Assembly (NCBI RefSeq): GCF_014495685.1
Contig: NZ_JACTVI010000056.1
Location: 1-54,256, forward strand
DNA: 54,256 bases
DNA from: Streptomyces sp. TRM68367
GTDB lineage: Bacteria; Actinomycetota; Actinomycetes; Streptomycetales; Streptomycetaceae
Direction of reading: 5' to 3'
Both the position numbers and the translations under genes were made by a program. Numbering within the stretch: position 1 is the first letter of the stretch; every line of letters begins with the position of its first letter. The notes beneath the pieces were generated by a model that saw only the letters and a list, made by a program, of their open reading frames with translations, was not told the origin of the DNA and did no database searches. Below, one piece after another: positions 24,174-32,204 of the stretch.

Positions 24174-26138
24174 GTGAGTCGACCCCGCATCGTGATCGTC
24201 GGTGCCGGTTTCGCCGGATACCGCACGGCCCGCGCCCTGTCCCGGCTCACCCGGCACAAGGCAGACATCACCCTGCTGAACCCGACCGACTACTTCCTGT
24301 ACCTGCCCCTGCTGCCCCAGGTCGCCGCCGGCATCCTGGAGCCGCGCCGCGTCACGGTCTCCCTCTCGGGCACCCTGCCGCATGTGAAGCTGGTGCTGGG
24401 CGAGGCCGACCGGATCGACCTCGACGGGCACACCGTGCACTACACCGACCCCGAGGGCGACGGCGGCACACTCGCGTTCGACCGGCTCGTGCTCGCCGCC
24501 GGCAGCGTCAACAAGCTGCTGCCGATCCCGGGTGTCGCCGAGCACGCGCACGGCTTCCGCGGTCTGCCCGAGGCGCTGTACCTGCGCGACCACGTGACCC
24601 GGCAGGTGGAGCTGGCGGCCGCTTCCGAGGATCCCGAGGGCTGCGCCGCGCGCTGCACGTTCGTGGTGGTCGGCGCCGGCTACACCGGCACCGAAGTGGC
24701 GGCGCACGGGCAGATGTTCACCGACGCGCAGGTCCGCAAGCATCCGCTGCGGGCGGGCATGCGGCCGCGCTGGATGCTGCTGGACATCGCCGACCGCGTG
24801 CTGCCCGAGCTGGACGAGCGGCTCTCCCGCACCGCCGACAAGGTGCTGCGGCAGCGGGGTGTCGACGTGCGGATGGGGACCTCCGTGAAGGAGGCCACGC
24901 ACCGCGGAGTGCTGCTGACCGACGGCGAGTTCGTCGACACCCGGACGCTGGTGTGGTGCGTGGGGGTACGGCCCGATCCGCTTGTGGAGTCGCTGGAACT
25001 GCCGCTGGAGCGCGGGCGGCTGCTCGTCGACCCGTACCTGCAGGTGCCGGGACGGCCCGAGGTGTTCGCGTGCGGGGACGCGGCCGCCGTGCCCGATCTG
25101 AACAAGCCCGGCTCGTACACGCCGATGACCGCGCAGCACGCCTGGCGGCACGGCAACGTCTGCGCCCGCAACGTCGCCGCCTCCCTCGGGATCGGGGAGC
25201 GGCGTCCCTACCGGCACCGTGACAGGGGGTTCGTCGTGGACCTCGGCGGCGCCAAGGCCGCCGCCAATCCGCTCGGGGTGCCGCTGTCCGGCCCGGCGGC
25301 GGGCGCGGTCACCCGCGGCTACCACCTCGCCGCGATGCCCGGCAACCGCGTGCGCGTCGCCGCCGACTGGTTCCTGGACGCCGTACTCCCTCGCCAGGCT
25401 GTCCAGTTGGGTCTCGTACGGTCCTGGTCGGTGCCCCTGGACACGTCCTCGCCGGAGCTGGCCCGGGTACCGGCCGGGCCCGAGCACGCGGAGAGCCAGG
25501 CGCCTACCGAGCCCGAGACCACCAAGGGCCGCGGCCCGTTGGTGGCCGGCCCGGAGGCCCGCGAGCGGGTGAGCGGCTCGGAGCCGGGAGCGGCACCCCC
25601 GGCCGACAAGGGCGACGAGCCCGGACAGAGCGGACCGCGAGCCGAGCCCACGAACGCCCGGCCCGGCGAGGAGCCCGCGAGGAAGCAGCCGGGTGGTGAG
25701 CCCGGCAGGAATCAGCCGGCTGGTGAGTCGGCCGGGGACCAGCCGGGTGGGGAGCCGGCGAAGAACCAGCCGGGTGGGGAGCCTGCCAGGAACCACCCGG
25801 GCGGCGAGCCCGCCAAGAACCAGCCCGGTGGTGAACCCGCGAAGAACCAGCCCGTCCCCGAACCACCCCCTGACCAGCCACCCCCGGGCCCGGACACCGC
25901 CCCCGGCCCCGTCAAGCGGACCGACGTCCCGGACGCCGGTGCCCCCGGACCCGCTGGGCCCGAGCCCGGCGCACCCGAACCCGGCCCCGCCCCCGGACTC
26001 CCGGCCTCCGAACCCGGCATCCCCGGCCCCGCCCCACCCGGACCCGGCGCCCCCGACCCCGACACCCCTGCTCCGGACACCCCTACCCCCGACACCCCCA
26101 CGCAGCGCCGCGGAGACCTCGCGGAAGGAGACTCATGA
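24174..26138 (+). CDS. Type II NADH dehydrogenase (NDH-2) with long repeat tail
   Basis: A 654-residue protein. The first 420 residues are a membrane-surface flavoprotein that passes electrons from NADH to quinone: FAD motif IVIVGAGFAGYRTAR, NADH motif VVVGAGYTGTEVA (about 162-174), and FACGDAAAVPD near 300. The GTG at 24174 is chosen for GGAGG 7 nt upstream; an ATG eight codons earlier is possible. Unusually, about 230 residues of Gly/Pro/Glu-rich low-complexity sequence follow, including seven 9-residue repeats of the type GGEPAKNQP and a Pro-Asp-Thr rich end. Typical NDH-2 ends near residue 430. The stop overlaps the transketolase start (ATGA). Confidence 0.93.
   Translation: MSRPRIVIVGAGFAGYRTARALSRLTRHKADITLLNPTDYFLYLPLLPQVAAGILEPRRVTVSLSGTLPHVKLVLGEADRIDLDGHTVHYTDPEGDGGTLAFDRLVLAAGSVNKLLPIPGVAEHAHGFRGLPEALYLRDHVTRQVELAAASEDPEGCAARCTFVVVGAGYTGTEVAAHGQMFTDAQVRKHPLRAGMRPRWMLLDIADRVLPELDERLSRTADKVLRQRGVDVRMGTSVKEATHRGVLLTDGEFVDTRTLVWCVGVRPDPLVESLELPLERGRLLVDPYLQVPGRPEVFACGDAAAVPDLNKPGSYTPMTAQHAWRHGNVCARNVAASLGIGERRPYRHRDRGFVVDLGGAKAAANPLGVPLSGPAAGAVTRGYHLAAMPGNRVRVAADWFLDAVLPRQAVQLGLVRSWSVPLDTSSPELARVPAGPEHAESQAPTEPETTKGRGPLVAGPEARERVSGSEPGAAPPADKGDEPGQSGPRAEPTNARPGEEPARKQPGGEPGRNQPAGESAGDQPGGEPAKNQPGGEPARNHPGGEPAKNQPGGEPAKNQPVPEPPPDQPPPGPDTAPGPVKRTDVPDAGAPGPAGPEPGAPEPGPAPGLPASEPGIPGPAPPGPGAPDPDTPAPDTPTPDTPTQRRGDLAEGDS
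25665..25853 (+). repeat. Seven 27-bp tandem repeats in the NDH-2 tail
   Basis: Seven in-frame units of 27 bp encode GEEPARKQP, GGEPGRNQP, AGESAGDQP, GGEPAKNQP, GGEPARNHP, GGEPAKNQP and GGEPAKNQP. The DNA of the later units is more alike than that of the earlier ones, consistent with recent slippage or unequal exchange. Confidence 0.9.
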
Positions 26139-27991
26139 ACACCGGTGAACTCGTCGAGCTGGCGCAGCAGCTGCGCGTGGACAGCGTGCGGGCCGCGGCT
26201 GCCGCGGGGTCCGGGCATCCGACGTCGTCGATGTCCGCCGCGGATCTGATGGCCGTGCTGCTCGCGCATCATCTGCGGTACGACTTCGACCGCCCGGCGC
26301 ACCCCGGCAACGACCGCTTCGTGCTGTCCAAGGGGCACGCCTCGCCCCTGCTGTACTCCGCGTACAAGGCGGCGGGCGCCATCGACGACGAGGAACTGCT
26401 CACGTTCCGGGGGCAGGGCAGCCGCCTCGAAGGGCACCCCACCTCGCAGCGGCTGCCGTGGGTGGAGACGGCCACCGGATCGCTCGGCCAGGGACTCCCC
26501 GTCGGCGTCGGTATCGCGCTGGCCGGCAAGCGGCTGGACCGCACCGGCTACCGCGTCTGGGTGCTGACCGGCGACAGCGAGCTGGCCGAGGGCTCGGTGT
26601 GGGAGGCCGTCGAGCACGCGGCGTACGAGCATCTGGACAACCTCACCGCGATCGTCGACGTCAACCGGCTCGGCCAGCGCGGCCCCACCCGGCACGGCCA
26701 CGACCTCGACGCCTACGCCCGCCGCTTCCAGGCGCACGGCTGGCACACCGTCGAGATCGACGGCCACGACGTCGACGCCGTCGACCGCGCCTACGGCGAG
26801 GCCGCGTCCACCAAGGGCCAGCCCACCGCGATCCTCGCCCGCACCCTCAAGGGCAAGGGCGTCGCGGACGCCGAGGACCGCGAGGGCCTGCACGGCAAGC
26901 CCCTGAAGAACCCCGAGGAGGCCGTCGCCGAACTCGGCGGCTCCCGCGGCATCCGCGTCCAGGTGCGCGAGCCGCATGCCGCCCGCATGCTGCACGCCGT
27001 CCGGGCGGGCCACCTCGAACTGCCCCGCTGGACCAAGGGGGAGCCCGAGAAGGGCGTCGCCACCCGCAACGCCTACGGGCAGGCGCTGGCCGCCCTCGGC
27101 ACCGGACGCGGCGACGTCGTCGCCCTCGACGGAGAGGTCAGCGACTCCACGCGCGCCGAGTTCTTCGCCAAGGAACACCCCGACCGGTTCTTCGAGTGCT
27201 ATATCGCCGAGCAGCAGCTGGTCGCCGCCGCGGTCGGGCTCGCCGCCCGCGGCTGGGTGCCGTACGCCTCCACGTTCGCGGCCTTCCTCACGCGCGCGTA
27301 CGACTTCGTCCGCATGGCGTCCGTCAGCGGCGCCGGCATCAACCTCGCCGGCTCCCACGCGGGCGTCGCCATCGGGCAGGACGGGCCCAGCCAGATGGGC
27401 CTGGAGGACCTGGCCATGATGCGGGCGGTGCACGGCTCGACCGTGCTGTACCCGTGCGACGCCAACCAGACCGCGCACCTGGTCGCCGCCATGGCAGGCC
27501 TGGACGGCATCCGCTACCTGCGCACCTCGCGCGGCGAGACCCCGGTGATCTACGAACCCGACGAGGAGTTCCCGGTCGGTGGCAGCAAGGTGCTGCGCTC
27601 CTCGGACCGGGACCGGCTGACACTCGTCGCGGCGGGCGCCACCGTACACGAGGCGCTGTCCGCCGCCCGGGCCCTGGACCAGGAGGGCATCCAGGCCAGG
27701 GTGATCGACCTGTACTCGGTCAAGCCCGTCGACCGGCTCACCCTGCGCAAGGCCGCCGAGGACACCGGCTGCCTGGTCACCGTGGAGGACCACCACCCGG
27801 AGGGCGGCCTCGGGGACGCGGTCCTCGACGCGTTCACCGACGGGCGCCCCGTGCCGCGCCTGGCGCGCCTGGCCGTCCGTACGATGCCCGGCTCGGCGTC
27901 CCCGGCCGAGCAGCTGCACGCCGCCGGCATCGACGCCGAATCCATCGCGGCGGCCGGGCGGCTGCTGGTGGAGGAGGCGGTCGTGCCATGA
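26135..27991 (+). CDS. Transketolase
   Basis: A 618-residue thiamine-diphosphate enzyme moving two-carbon units between sugar phosphates. It has SGHPTSSMSAADLMAV at the N-terminus, KGHASPLLYSAY, the cofactor region GDSELAEGS...VDVNRLGQ, and the second half with the catalytic Glu in IAEQQLVAAAVG. It is somewhat shorter than classical transketolases (about 660-700 residues). The start ATG overlaps the NDH-2 stop (ATGA) and its stop overlaps the LigD-type polymerase start. As a non-housekeeping copy inside an NDH-2/polymerase operon, it is probably specialised; that is inference. Confidence 0.93.
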   Translation: MNTGELVELAQQLRVDSVRAAAAAGSGHPTSSMSAADLMAVLLAHHLRYDFDRPAHPGNDRFVLSKGHASPLLYSAYKAAGAIDDEELLTFRGQGSRLEGHPTSQRLPWVETATGSLGQGLPVGVGIALAGKRLDRTGYRVWVLTGDSELAEGSVWEAVEHAAYEHLDNLTAIVDVNRLGQRGPTRHGHDLDAYARRFQAHGWHTVEIDGHDVDAVDRAYGEAASTKGQPTAILARTLKGKGVADAEDREGLHGKPLKNPEEAVAELGGSRGIRVQVREPHAARMLHAVRAGHLELPRWTKGEPEKGVATRNAYGQALAALGTGRGDVVALDGEVSDSTRAEFFAKEHPDRFFECYIAEQQLVAAAVGLAARGWVPYASTFAAFLTRAYDFVRMASVSGAGINLAGSHAGVAIGQDGPSQMGLEDLAMMRAVHGSTVLYPCDANQTAHLVAAMAGLDGIRYLRTSRGETPVIYEPDEEFPVGGSKVLRSSDRDRLTLVAAGATVHEALSAARALDQEGIQARVIDLYSVKPVDRLTLRKAAEDTGCLVTVEDHHPEGGLGDAVLDAFTDGRPVPRLARLAVRTMPGSASPAEQLHAAGIDAESIAAAGRLLVEEAVVP

Positions 27992-28914
27992 CCGGCGGCG
28001 ACGCGCGCACCGTGCGGGCCGGGCGCCGCACGGTGCAGGTGCGGCGGCCGGACAAGGTGCTCTTCCCCGGCTCCGGGGACGCCAAGGAGTACACCAAGAG
28101 CGACCTCGCCGAGTACTACCGGTCCGTCGCCTCGTTCATGCTGCCCCACCTGCGCGGCCGCCCTCTGATGCTGGAGCGGTATCCGGACGGCCTCGACGGC
28201 CAGAAGTTCATGCAGAAGAACACCCCCGAGTACTACCCGGACTGGATCACCCGCGTCGAGCTGCCCAAGGAGGACGGCACCGTCCTGCACACCGTCTGCG
28301 ACGACAGCGCCACCCTCGTCTACCTCGCCGACCAGGCCTGCCTCACCCTGCACCGGTTCCTGTCCCGCACCGAGCGCATCGGCCACCCCGACCGGCTGGT
28401 GTTCGACCTCGACCCTCCCGGAGACGACTTCGAGCCGGTGCGCGCGGCCGCCGGGCTGCTCGGGGAGCTCCTCGACGAACTGCGGCTGCCCTCCGCGCTG
28501 ATGACCACCGGCTCGCGCGGACTGCACGTGATCGTGCCCGTGAACGGCCGGCACGACTTCGACGAGGTGCGCGCGTTCGCCCGGGACGTCGCCGACACCC
28601 TCGCCGCCGCCCACCCCGGCACCCTCACCACCGCCGCCCGCAAGAAGGACCGCGGCGACCGCCTCTACCTGGACGTGCAGCGCAACGCCTACGCGCAGAC
28701 CGCCGTCGCGCCCTTCACCGTCCGCGCCCGCCCCGGCGCCCCCGTGGCCGTCCCCCTCGCCTGGGACCAGCTGGCCGACCCCGAGGTCCACGCCCGGCGG
28801 TGGACCGTCGCCGACGCCGCCGACCAGGGGCGTGGCAACCCCTGGGCCGGCGTCCTGCGCACCGGCCGCTCCCTGGGTCCGGCCCGGCGCCGCCTCGACA
28901 AGTTGCGTGGCTGA
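27988..28914 (+). CDS. LigD-type polymerase/primase domain protein (stand-alone)
   Basis: A 308-residue archaeo-eukaryotic primase-fold polymerase as found in the LigD protein of bacterial non-homologous end joining. It has the catalytic pair FDLDPP, the conserved TGSRGLHVIVP histidine motif, and YLDVQRNAYAQT with the third acidic residue. Ligase and nuclease domains are absent, and no Ku gene is in the window. Stand-alone PolDom proteins are common in Streptomyces. It overlaps the transketolase by 4 nt and precedes the gas-vesicle cluster by about 80 bp. Confidence 0.92.
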   Translation: MTGGDARTVRAGRRTVQVRRPDKVLFPGSGDAKEYTKSDLAEYYRSVASFMLPHLRGRPLMLERYPDGLDGQKFMQKNTPEYYPDWITRVELPKEDGTVLHTVCDDSATLVYLADQACLTLHRFLSRTERIGHPDRLVFDLDPPGDDFEPVRAAAGLLGELLDELRLPSALMTTGSRGLHVIVPVNGRHDFDEVRAFARDVADTLAAAHPGTLTTAARKKDRGDRLYLDVQRNAYAQTAVAPFTVRARPGAPVAVPLAWDQLADPEVHARRWTVADAADQGRGNPWAGVLRTGRSLGPARRRLDKLRG

Positions 28915-28942
28915 TGCACGTACGTCCCGCGGGATCCGACCG

Positions 28943-28958
28943 CAAACCCTGGGGTTTG
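28943..28958. promoter_or_regulatory. Palindrome upstream of the gvp cluster
   Basis: CAAACCC (28943-28949) and GGGTTTG (28952-28958) form exact 7-base inverted arms with a TG spacer. They lie about 40 bp before the gvpO start, in the short gap after the LigD-type gene. The position suits a regulator site or attenuator for the cluster. No consensus promoter was identified with confidence. Confidence 0.4.
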
Positions 28959-28996
28959 GACAACTGACCGTTGGCCACTCGGTTTTGGAGGGGACC

Positions 28997-29332
28997 TTGA
29001 CCAGTTCACCGAACACACCGGACACACCGAAACGGAACGACAACGCCGTCGCGGATGGCACGCCGGTACCCGGCGGACTGCTGCCCGGAGCACTGGAGCA
29101 GCTCGCCGGCCTCACCGGCCTCACGGTCGAGTCCGTGACCTCGGTCGAACGGGCCGAGCACGGCTGGAGCCTGGAGATCGAGGTCCTCGAACTCGCCCGG
29201 GTCCCCGACTCGACGAGCCTGCTGGCCAGCTACCGGGTTGGCCTCGACTCCGAGGGACGGCTCACCGGCTACCGGCGGCTCCGCCGCTACGCACGCGGGC
29301 GGGCCGACCCCTACGGGTCCGGCCGCCGCTAG
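28997..29332 (+). CDS. gvpO: Gas vesicle protein GvpO
   Basis: A 111-residue protein whose C-terminal half (GWSLEIEVLELARVPDSTSL, then ASYRVGLDSEGRLTGYRRL) is the GvpO signature. The first 40 residues are a polar, variable leader. The likely start is a TTG at 28997, supported by GGAGGGG (28987-28993); no ATG or GTG is better placed. GvpO is the first gene of actinobacterial gvp clusters, and in other organisms it is an accessory or regulatory assembly factor rather than a wall component. It is followed by a 64-bp gap with a duplicated 17-bp sequence, then gvpA. Confidence 0.9.
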   Translation: MTSSPNTPDTPKRNDNAVADGTPVPGGLLPGALEQLAGLTGLTVESVTSVERAEHGWSLEIEVLELARVPDSTSLLASYRVGLDSEGRLTGYRRLRRYARGRADPYGSGRR

Positions 29333-29346
29333 ACCGTCCGCGACCG

Positions 29347-29380
29347 TCCCGACAAGTCAGACATCCCGACAAGTCAGACA
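29347..29380 (+). repeat. 17-bp perfect tandem duplication between gvpO and gvpA
   Basis: TCCCGACAAGTCAGACA occurs twice in direct succession (29347-29363 and 29364-29380), ending at the gvpA binding site AAGGAGG (29380-29386). It could alter the leader of the major structural gene or be a chance slippage product. Confidence 0.85.
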
Positions 29381-29396
29381 AGGAGGACCGGTCGGC

Positions 29397-29831
29397 ATGA
29401 CCGTTGTCCCGGCCCAGCAGACCGCGGGAGGCGGCACCAGTGGCCTCTACGACGTCCTGGAGCTCATCCTCGACAAGGGGCTCGTGATCGATGCGTTCGT
29501 CCGGGTCTCGCTGGTCGGCATCGAGATCCTCAAGATCGACGTGCGGGTCGTCGTGGCCAGCGTGGACACGTATCTGCGCTTTGCCGAGGCGTGCAACCGG
29601 CTCGACCTGGAGGCCGGGGCGCGCAAGAGCCCGGGCCTGCCCGACGTGGTCGGCGAGATCACCGAGTCCGGTTCCCGCGGCAAGTCCAAGGGGGTGCTGT
29701 CCGGCGCGGCCGAGACGGTCTCCGACGCGCTGAGGAACGTCCGCGACGACCAGTCCGAGTCGAAGCCGCGGGCCCGTAGGACCACGACACCCTCCGCGCG
29801 CCGCAAGGAGAAGGAGGAGGCGGAGGAATGA
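29397..29831 (+). CDS. gvpA: Gas vesicle structural protein GvpA (with charged C-terminal tail)
   Basis: The 144-residue product carries the gas-vesicle wall motif LDKGLVIDAFVRVSLVGIEI followed by VVVASVDTYLRFAEA, the amphipathic beta-hairpin that forms the protein shell. The usual W in the DAW position is F. After residue 70 there is a long charged tail rich in Lys, Arg, Glu and Ser, common in Streptomyces copies but absent from cyanobacterial GvpA. The ATG at 29397 follows AAGGAGG. The stop overlaps the gvpF start (ATGA). Confidence 0.92.
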   Translation: MTVVPAQQTAGGGTSGLYDVLELILDKGLVIDAFVRVSLVGIEILKIDVRVVVASVDTYLRFAEACNRLDLEAGARKSPGLPDVVGEITESGSRGKSKGVLSGAAETVSDALRNVRDDQSESKPRARRTTTPSARRKEKEEAEE

Positions 29832-30598
29832 GTACGTACGTCTACGGCATCACCGCCGCTTCCCACCCGCCGCTGCCGGAGAACCTGTCCGGCGTCGGGG
29901 AGCCGCCGTGCCCCGTACGGGTGGTGCGGGAGGGCGGCCTCGCGGCCGTGGTCAGCGACGCGCCCGAGGGGCTGCGCCCCAAGCGCCGTGATCTGCTCGC
30001 GCACCAGGCGGTGCTGGGCGAGGCAGGCACGGGCGGCTGCGTGCTGCCCATGCGGTTCGGCAGCGTCGCCCCCGACGACGCCGCGGTCGCCGCCGTGCTC
30101 GCCGAACGCGCCGAGCACTACCAGGAACGGCTGCGCACCCTCGACGGCAAGGTCGAGTACAACGTGAAGGCGGTCCACGAGGAAGAGGCCGTCCTGCATC
30201 GGGTGCTGTCCGAGAGCCCGGAGATCCGGGCGATGACGGAGGCCAGCCGGCAGGCGGGCGGCGGCACCTACGAGCAGCGGCTCAGGCTCGGCGAGACCGT
30301 GGCGCACGCGGTCAAGGAGCTGGAGGCCGAGGACGCGGCCGAGGTGCAACAGGCCCTGGAACCGGCCGCCGACTCCGTCAGCGCCGGACCCGAGTCCACC
30401 GGCTGGCTGGCCAACGTGTCCTTCCTGGTGGCACGCGAGGCGGCCGAGCGGTTCCTGGCCGCCGTCGAGGAGGTCCGGGCGGCCCATCCGCACCTCGACC
30501 TGCGGGTCAACGGACCGCTGCCGCCGTACAGCTTTGTCGAGCCCGGCCCCGCCGAACACGCGGGCACCCTGCCCGGCGGCGACCGGAAGGCGGAATGA
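29828..30598 (+). CDS. gvpF: Gas vesicle protein GvpF (GvpL/F family)
   Basis: A 256-residue protein with the GvpL/F opening TYVYGITAASHPP and the internal LPMRFGSVAPDD sequence. The family has two alpha/beta domains and binds GvpA during nucleation. The start overlaps the gvpA stop as ATGA. A second member, gvpL, lies four ORFs downstream. Assignment as F rather than L rests on position in the O-A-F-G-J-L-S-K order. Confidence 0.92.
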   Translation: MSTYVYGITAASHPPLPENLSGVGEPPCPVRVVREGGLAAVVSDAPEGLRPKRRDLLAHQAVLGEAGTGGCVLPMRFGSVAPDDAAVAAVLAERAEHYQERLRTLDGKVEYNVKAVHEEEAVLHRVLSESPEIRAMTEASRQAGGGTYEQRLRLGETVAHAVKELEAEDAAEVQQALEPAADSVSAGPESTGWLANVSFLVAREAAERFLAAVEEVRAAHPHLDLRVNGPLPPYSFVEPGPAEHAGTLPGGDRKAE

Positions 30599-30602
30599 GG
30601 CC

Positions 30603-30866
30603 GTGGGACTGATCGGCGAGGTGCTCCTGCTGCCGTTCGCACCGGTGCGCGGCAGCGGCTGGGTGATGCGGCAGCTGATCCGCGAGGCGGAACGCCTGTA
30701 CTACGACCCGACGGCGGTGCGGGCGGAACTCGCGCGGCTGGAGGAGCAACTCGACGCCGGCGAGATCGACGAGGAGGAGTTCGACCGCCGGGAGGACGAA
30801 CTCCTCGACCGGCTGGAGATCGGCCTGCGCACGGCCGCGGGACCAGGCGAGGGGACGGCACGATGA
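30603..30866 (+). CDS. gvpG: Gas vesicle protein GvpG
   Basis: An 87-residue protein starting at a GTG 4 nt after the gvpF stop. It has LLLPFAPVRGSGWVMRQLI followed by a charged helix (ARLEEQLDAGEIDEEEFDRRE), the GvpG pattern of a short hydrophobic N-terminus and a coiled-coil-like helix. It acts as an accessory assembly factor in other systems. Its TGA overlaps the start of a 24-codon ORF. Confidence 0.9.
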   Translation: MGLIGEVLLLPFAPVRGSGWVMRQLIREAERLYYDPTAVRAELARLEEQLDAGEIDEEEFDRREDELLDRLEIGLRTAAGPGEGTAR

Positions 30867-30937
30867 ACCGGCACGAGGGGCACGCGGAGGAGCACGCGCA
30901 CACCGGCGAGCGCGCCGGGGACGGGGGCCGCCGATGA
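30863..30937 (+). CDS. 24-residue His/Glu/Gly-rich mini-ORF between gvpG and gvpJ
   Basis: An ATG overlapping the gvpG stop (ATGA at 30863-30866) opens a frame encoding MNRHEGHAEEHAHT and ten more residues. It ends in a TGA that overlaps the gvpJ start (ATGA at 30934-30937). Both overlaps fit the translational chain used through this operon. The peptide is rich in His, Glu, Gly and Arg, with no known motif. It may exist to carry ribosomes across the gap, or it may be a peptide with a role in assembly. Confidence 0.5.
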   Translation: MNRHEGHAEEHAHTGERAGDGGRR

Positions 30938-31272
30938 CCACGCCCAGCGGGTTGCCCGGGCCCTACGGGCGCGACGGCGGCGCCAACCTCGCCGACATCC
31001 TGGAGCGGGTGCTGGACAAGGGGGTCGTCATCGCGGGCGACATCCGGATCAACCTGCTCGACATCGAACTTCTCACCATCAAGCTGCGGCTGATCGTCGC
31101 CTCCGTCGACAAGGCCCGGGAGATGGGCATCGACTGGTGGGAGCACGACCCGGCCCTGACCCACAGCGCCCGCCGCGACGAACTCGTACGCGAGAACGCC
31201 GAGTTGCGCGAGCGGCTGGAACGGCTGGAGCCCGGCCTGGAGACGGGCCGCGCGCAGGAGGAGGCGCCATGA
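30934..31272 (+). CDS. gvpJ: Gas vesicle minor structural protein GvpJ (GvpA-like)
   Basis: A 112-residue protein. The core VLDKGVVIAGDIRINLLDIE and LRLIVASVDKAREMG are GvpA-like, but with the GDIRINL variant that marks the GvpJ/M/S group. A coiled-coil-like tail (ENAELRERLERLEPGLE) follows. Such proteins are thought to build the conical tips or nuclei of the vesicle. Starts at the ATGA overlap with the mini-ORF and overlaps gvpL at its end. Confidence 0.88.
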   Translation: MTTPSGLPGPYGRDGGANLADILERVLDKGVVIAGDIRINLLDIELLTIKLRLIVASVDKAREMGIDWWEHDPALTHSARRDELVRENAELRERLERLEPGLETGRAQEEAP

Positions 31273-32024
31273 CCGGACTGCGGTACGTCTACGCCGTCTG
31301 CCACCCGTTCGGCGCCGCGCTCCAGTCCCAGCTGACCGGGGTGGCGGGCGCGCCGCCCAAGCTGCTCAACCACCACGGCCTCGTCGCCGTGGTCAGCCAC
31401 GTGCCGGAGGCGGACTTCGCCGAGGAGCCGCTGCGCGCCCACCTGGAGGACCTCGACTGGCTGACCGCGACCGCCCGCGCCCATCAGGGCGTGATCGACT
31501 CGCTCACCGTCGTCACCACCCCGCTGCCGCTGCGGCTCGGCACCGTCTTCCGGGACGACAGCGGCGTACGGACCATGATGGAGGCCCGCGAGGAGGACTT
31601 CCGGCGCGCTCTCGACCGGCTGGAGGGGCGGGTGGAGTGGGGCGTCAAGGTCTTCGTCGAGCCGGAGCCCGCGGACCATGCGGAGCCCGCGCGGAAGGCC
31701 GCGTCCGGCCGTGACTATCTGCGGCAGCGCAGCGGGCAGACCCGCACCCGGGAACGGCGGGAACAGCGCGCCGAGGCCTTCGCGGACCGGCTGCACGAAA
31801 CGCTCGCCGCCTACGCCGAGGATTCCCGGCTGCACGCGCCGCAGAATCCCGCGCTTTCCGGCGCGACCGGCCGGAACGTGCTGAACGCCGCCTATCTCGT
31901 GCCGCGCTCGGATTCCGAGGAATTCGTGGAACTGGTGGACCGCACGAAAGGCGACACCCCTGGAACACGGGTCGAACTCACCGGCCCCTGGGCGGCCTAC
32001 TCGTTCGCCGGGGAGGCACCGTGA
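31269..32024 (+). CDS. gvpL: Gas vesicle protein GvpL (GvpL/F family)
   Basis: A 251-residue second GvpL/F protein: RYVYAVCHPFGAALQ at the start, LPLRLGTVFRDDSGV inside, and a basic linker (RQRSGQTRTRERREQR) between its two domains. Overlaps gvpJ (ATGA) and gvpS (GTGA). Two diverged L/F copies are normal in actinobacterial clusters, where they probably take different positions in the nucleation complex. Confidence 0.9.
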   Translation: MTGLRYVYAVCHPFGAALQSQLTGVAGAPPKLLNHHGLVAVVSHVPEADFAEEPLRAHLEDLDWLTATARAHQGVIDSLTVVTTPLPLRLGTVFRDDSGVRTMMEAREEDFRRALDRLEGRVEWGVKVFVEPEPADHAEPARKAASGRDYLRQRSGQTRTRERREQRAEAFADRLHETLAAYAEDSRLHAPQNPALSGATGRNVLNAAYLVPRSDSEEFVELVDRTKGDTPGTRVELTGPWAAYSFAGEAP

Positions 32025-32203
32025 CCGTCATCGAACGCCGTGAGATCGCCCTCGTGGACCTGCTCGACCGGCTGCTCGCCGGCGGCGTGGTCATCACGGG
32101 GGACATCACGCTGCGCATCGCGGACGTCGACCTCGTGCGCATCGACCTGAACGCGCTGATCAGCTCCGTGAACGAACAAGTTCCCTCACCCTGGGGCAGT
32201 TGA
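32021..32203 (+). CDS. gvpS: Gas vesicle protein GvpS (GvpA-like)
   Basis: A 60-residue short GvpA-family protein starting at a GTG that overlaps the gvpL stop. The core VDLLDRLLAGGVVITGDITL and DVDLVRIDLNALISSV keep the family beta-hairpin. It is the smallest family member in the cluster and probably a minor wall or tip component. Confidence 0.85.
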   Translation: MTVIERREIALVDLLDRLLAGGVVITGDITLRIADVDLVRIDLNALISSVNEQVPSPWGS

Positions 32204-32204
32204 C

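Noticed and set aside
25665..25853. CRISPR-like array
   Set aside because: The units are contiguous 27-bp in-frame coding repeats without spacers.
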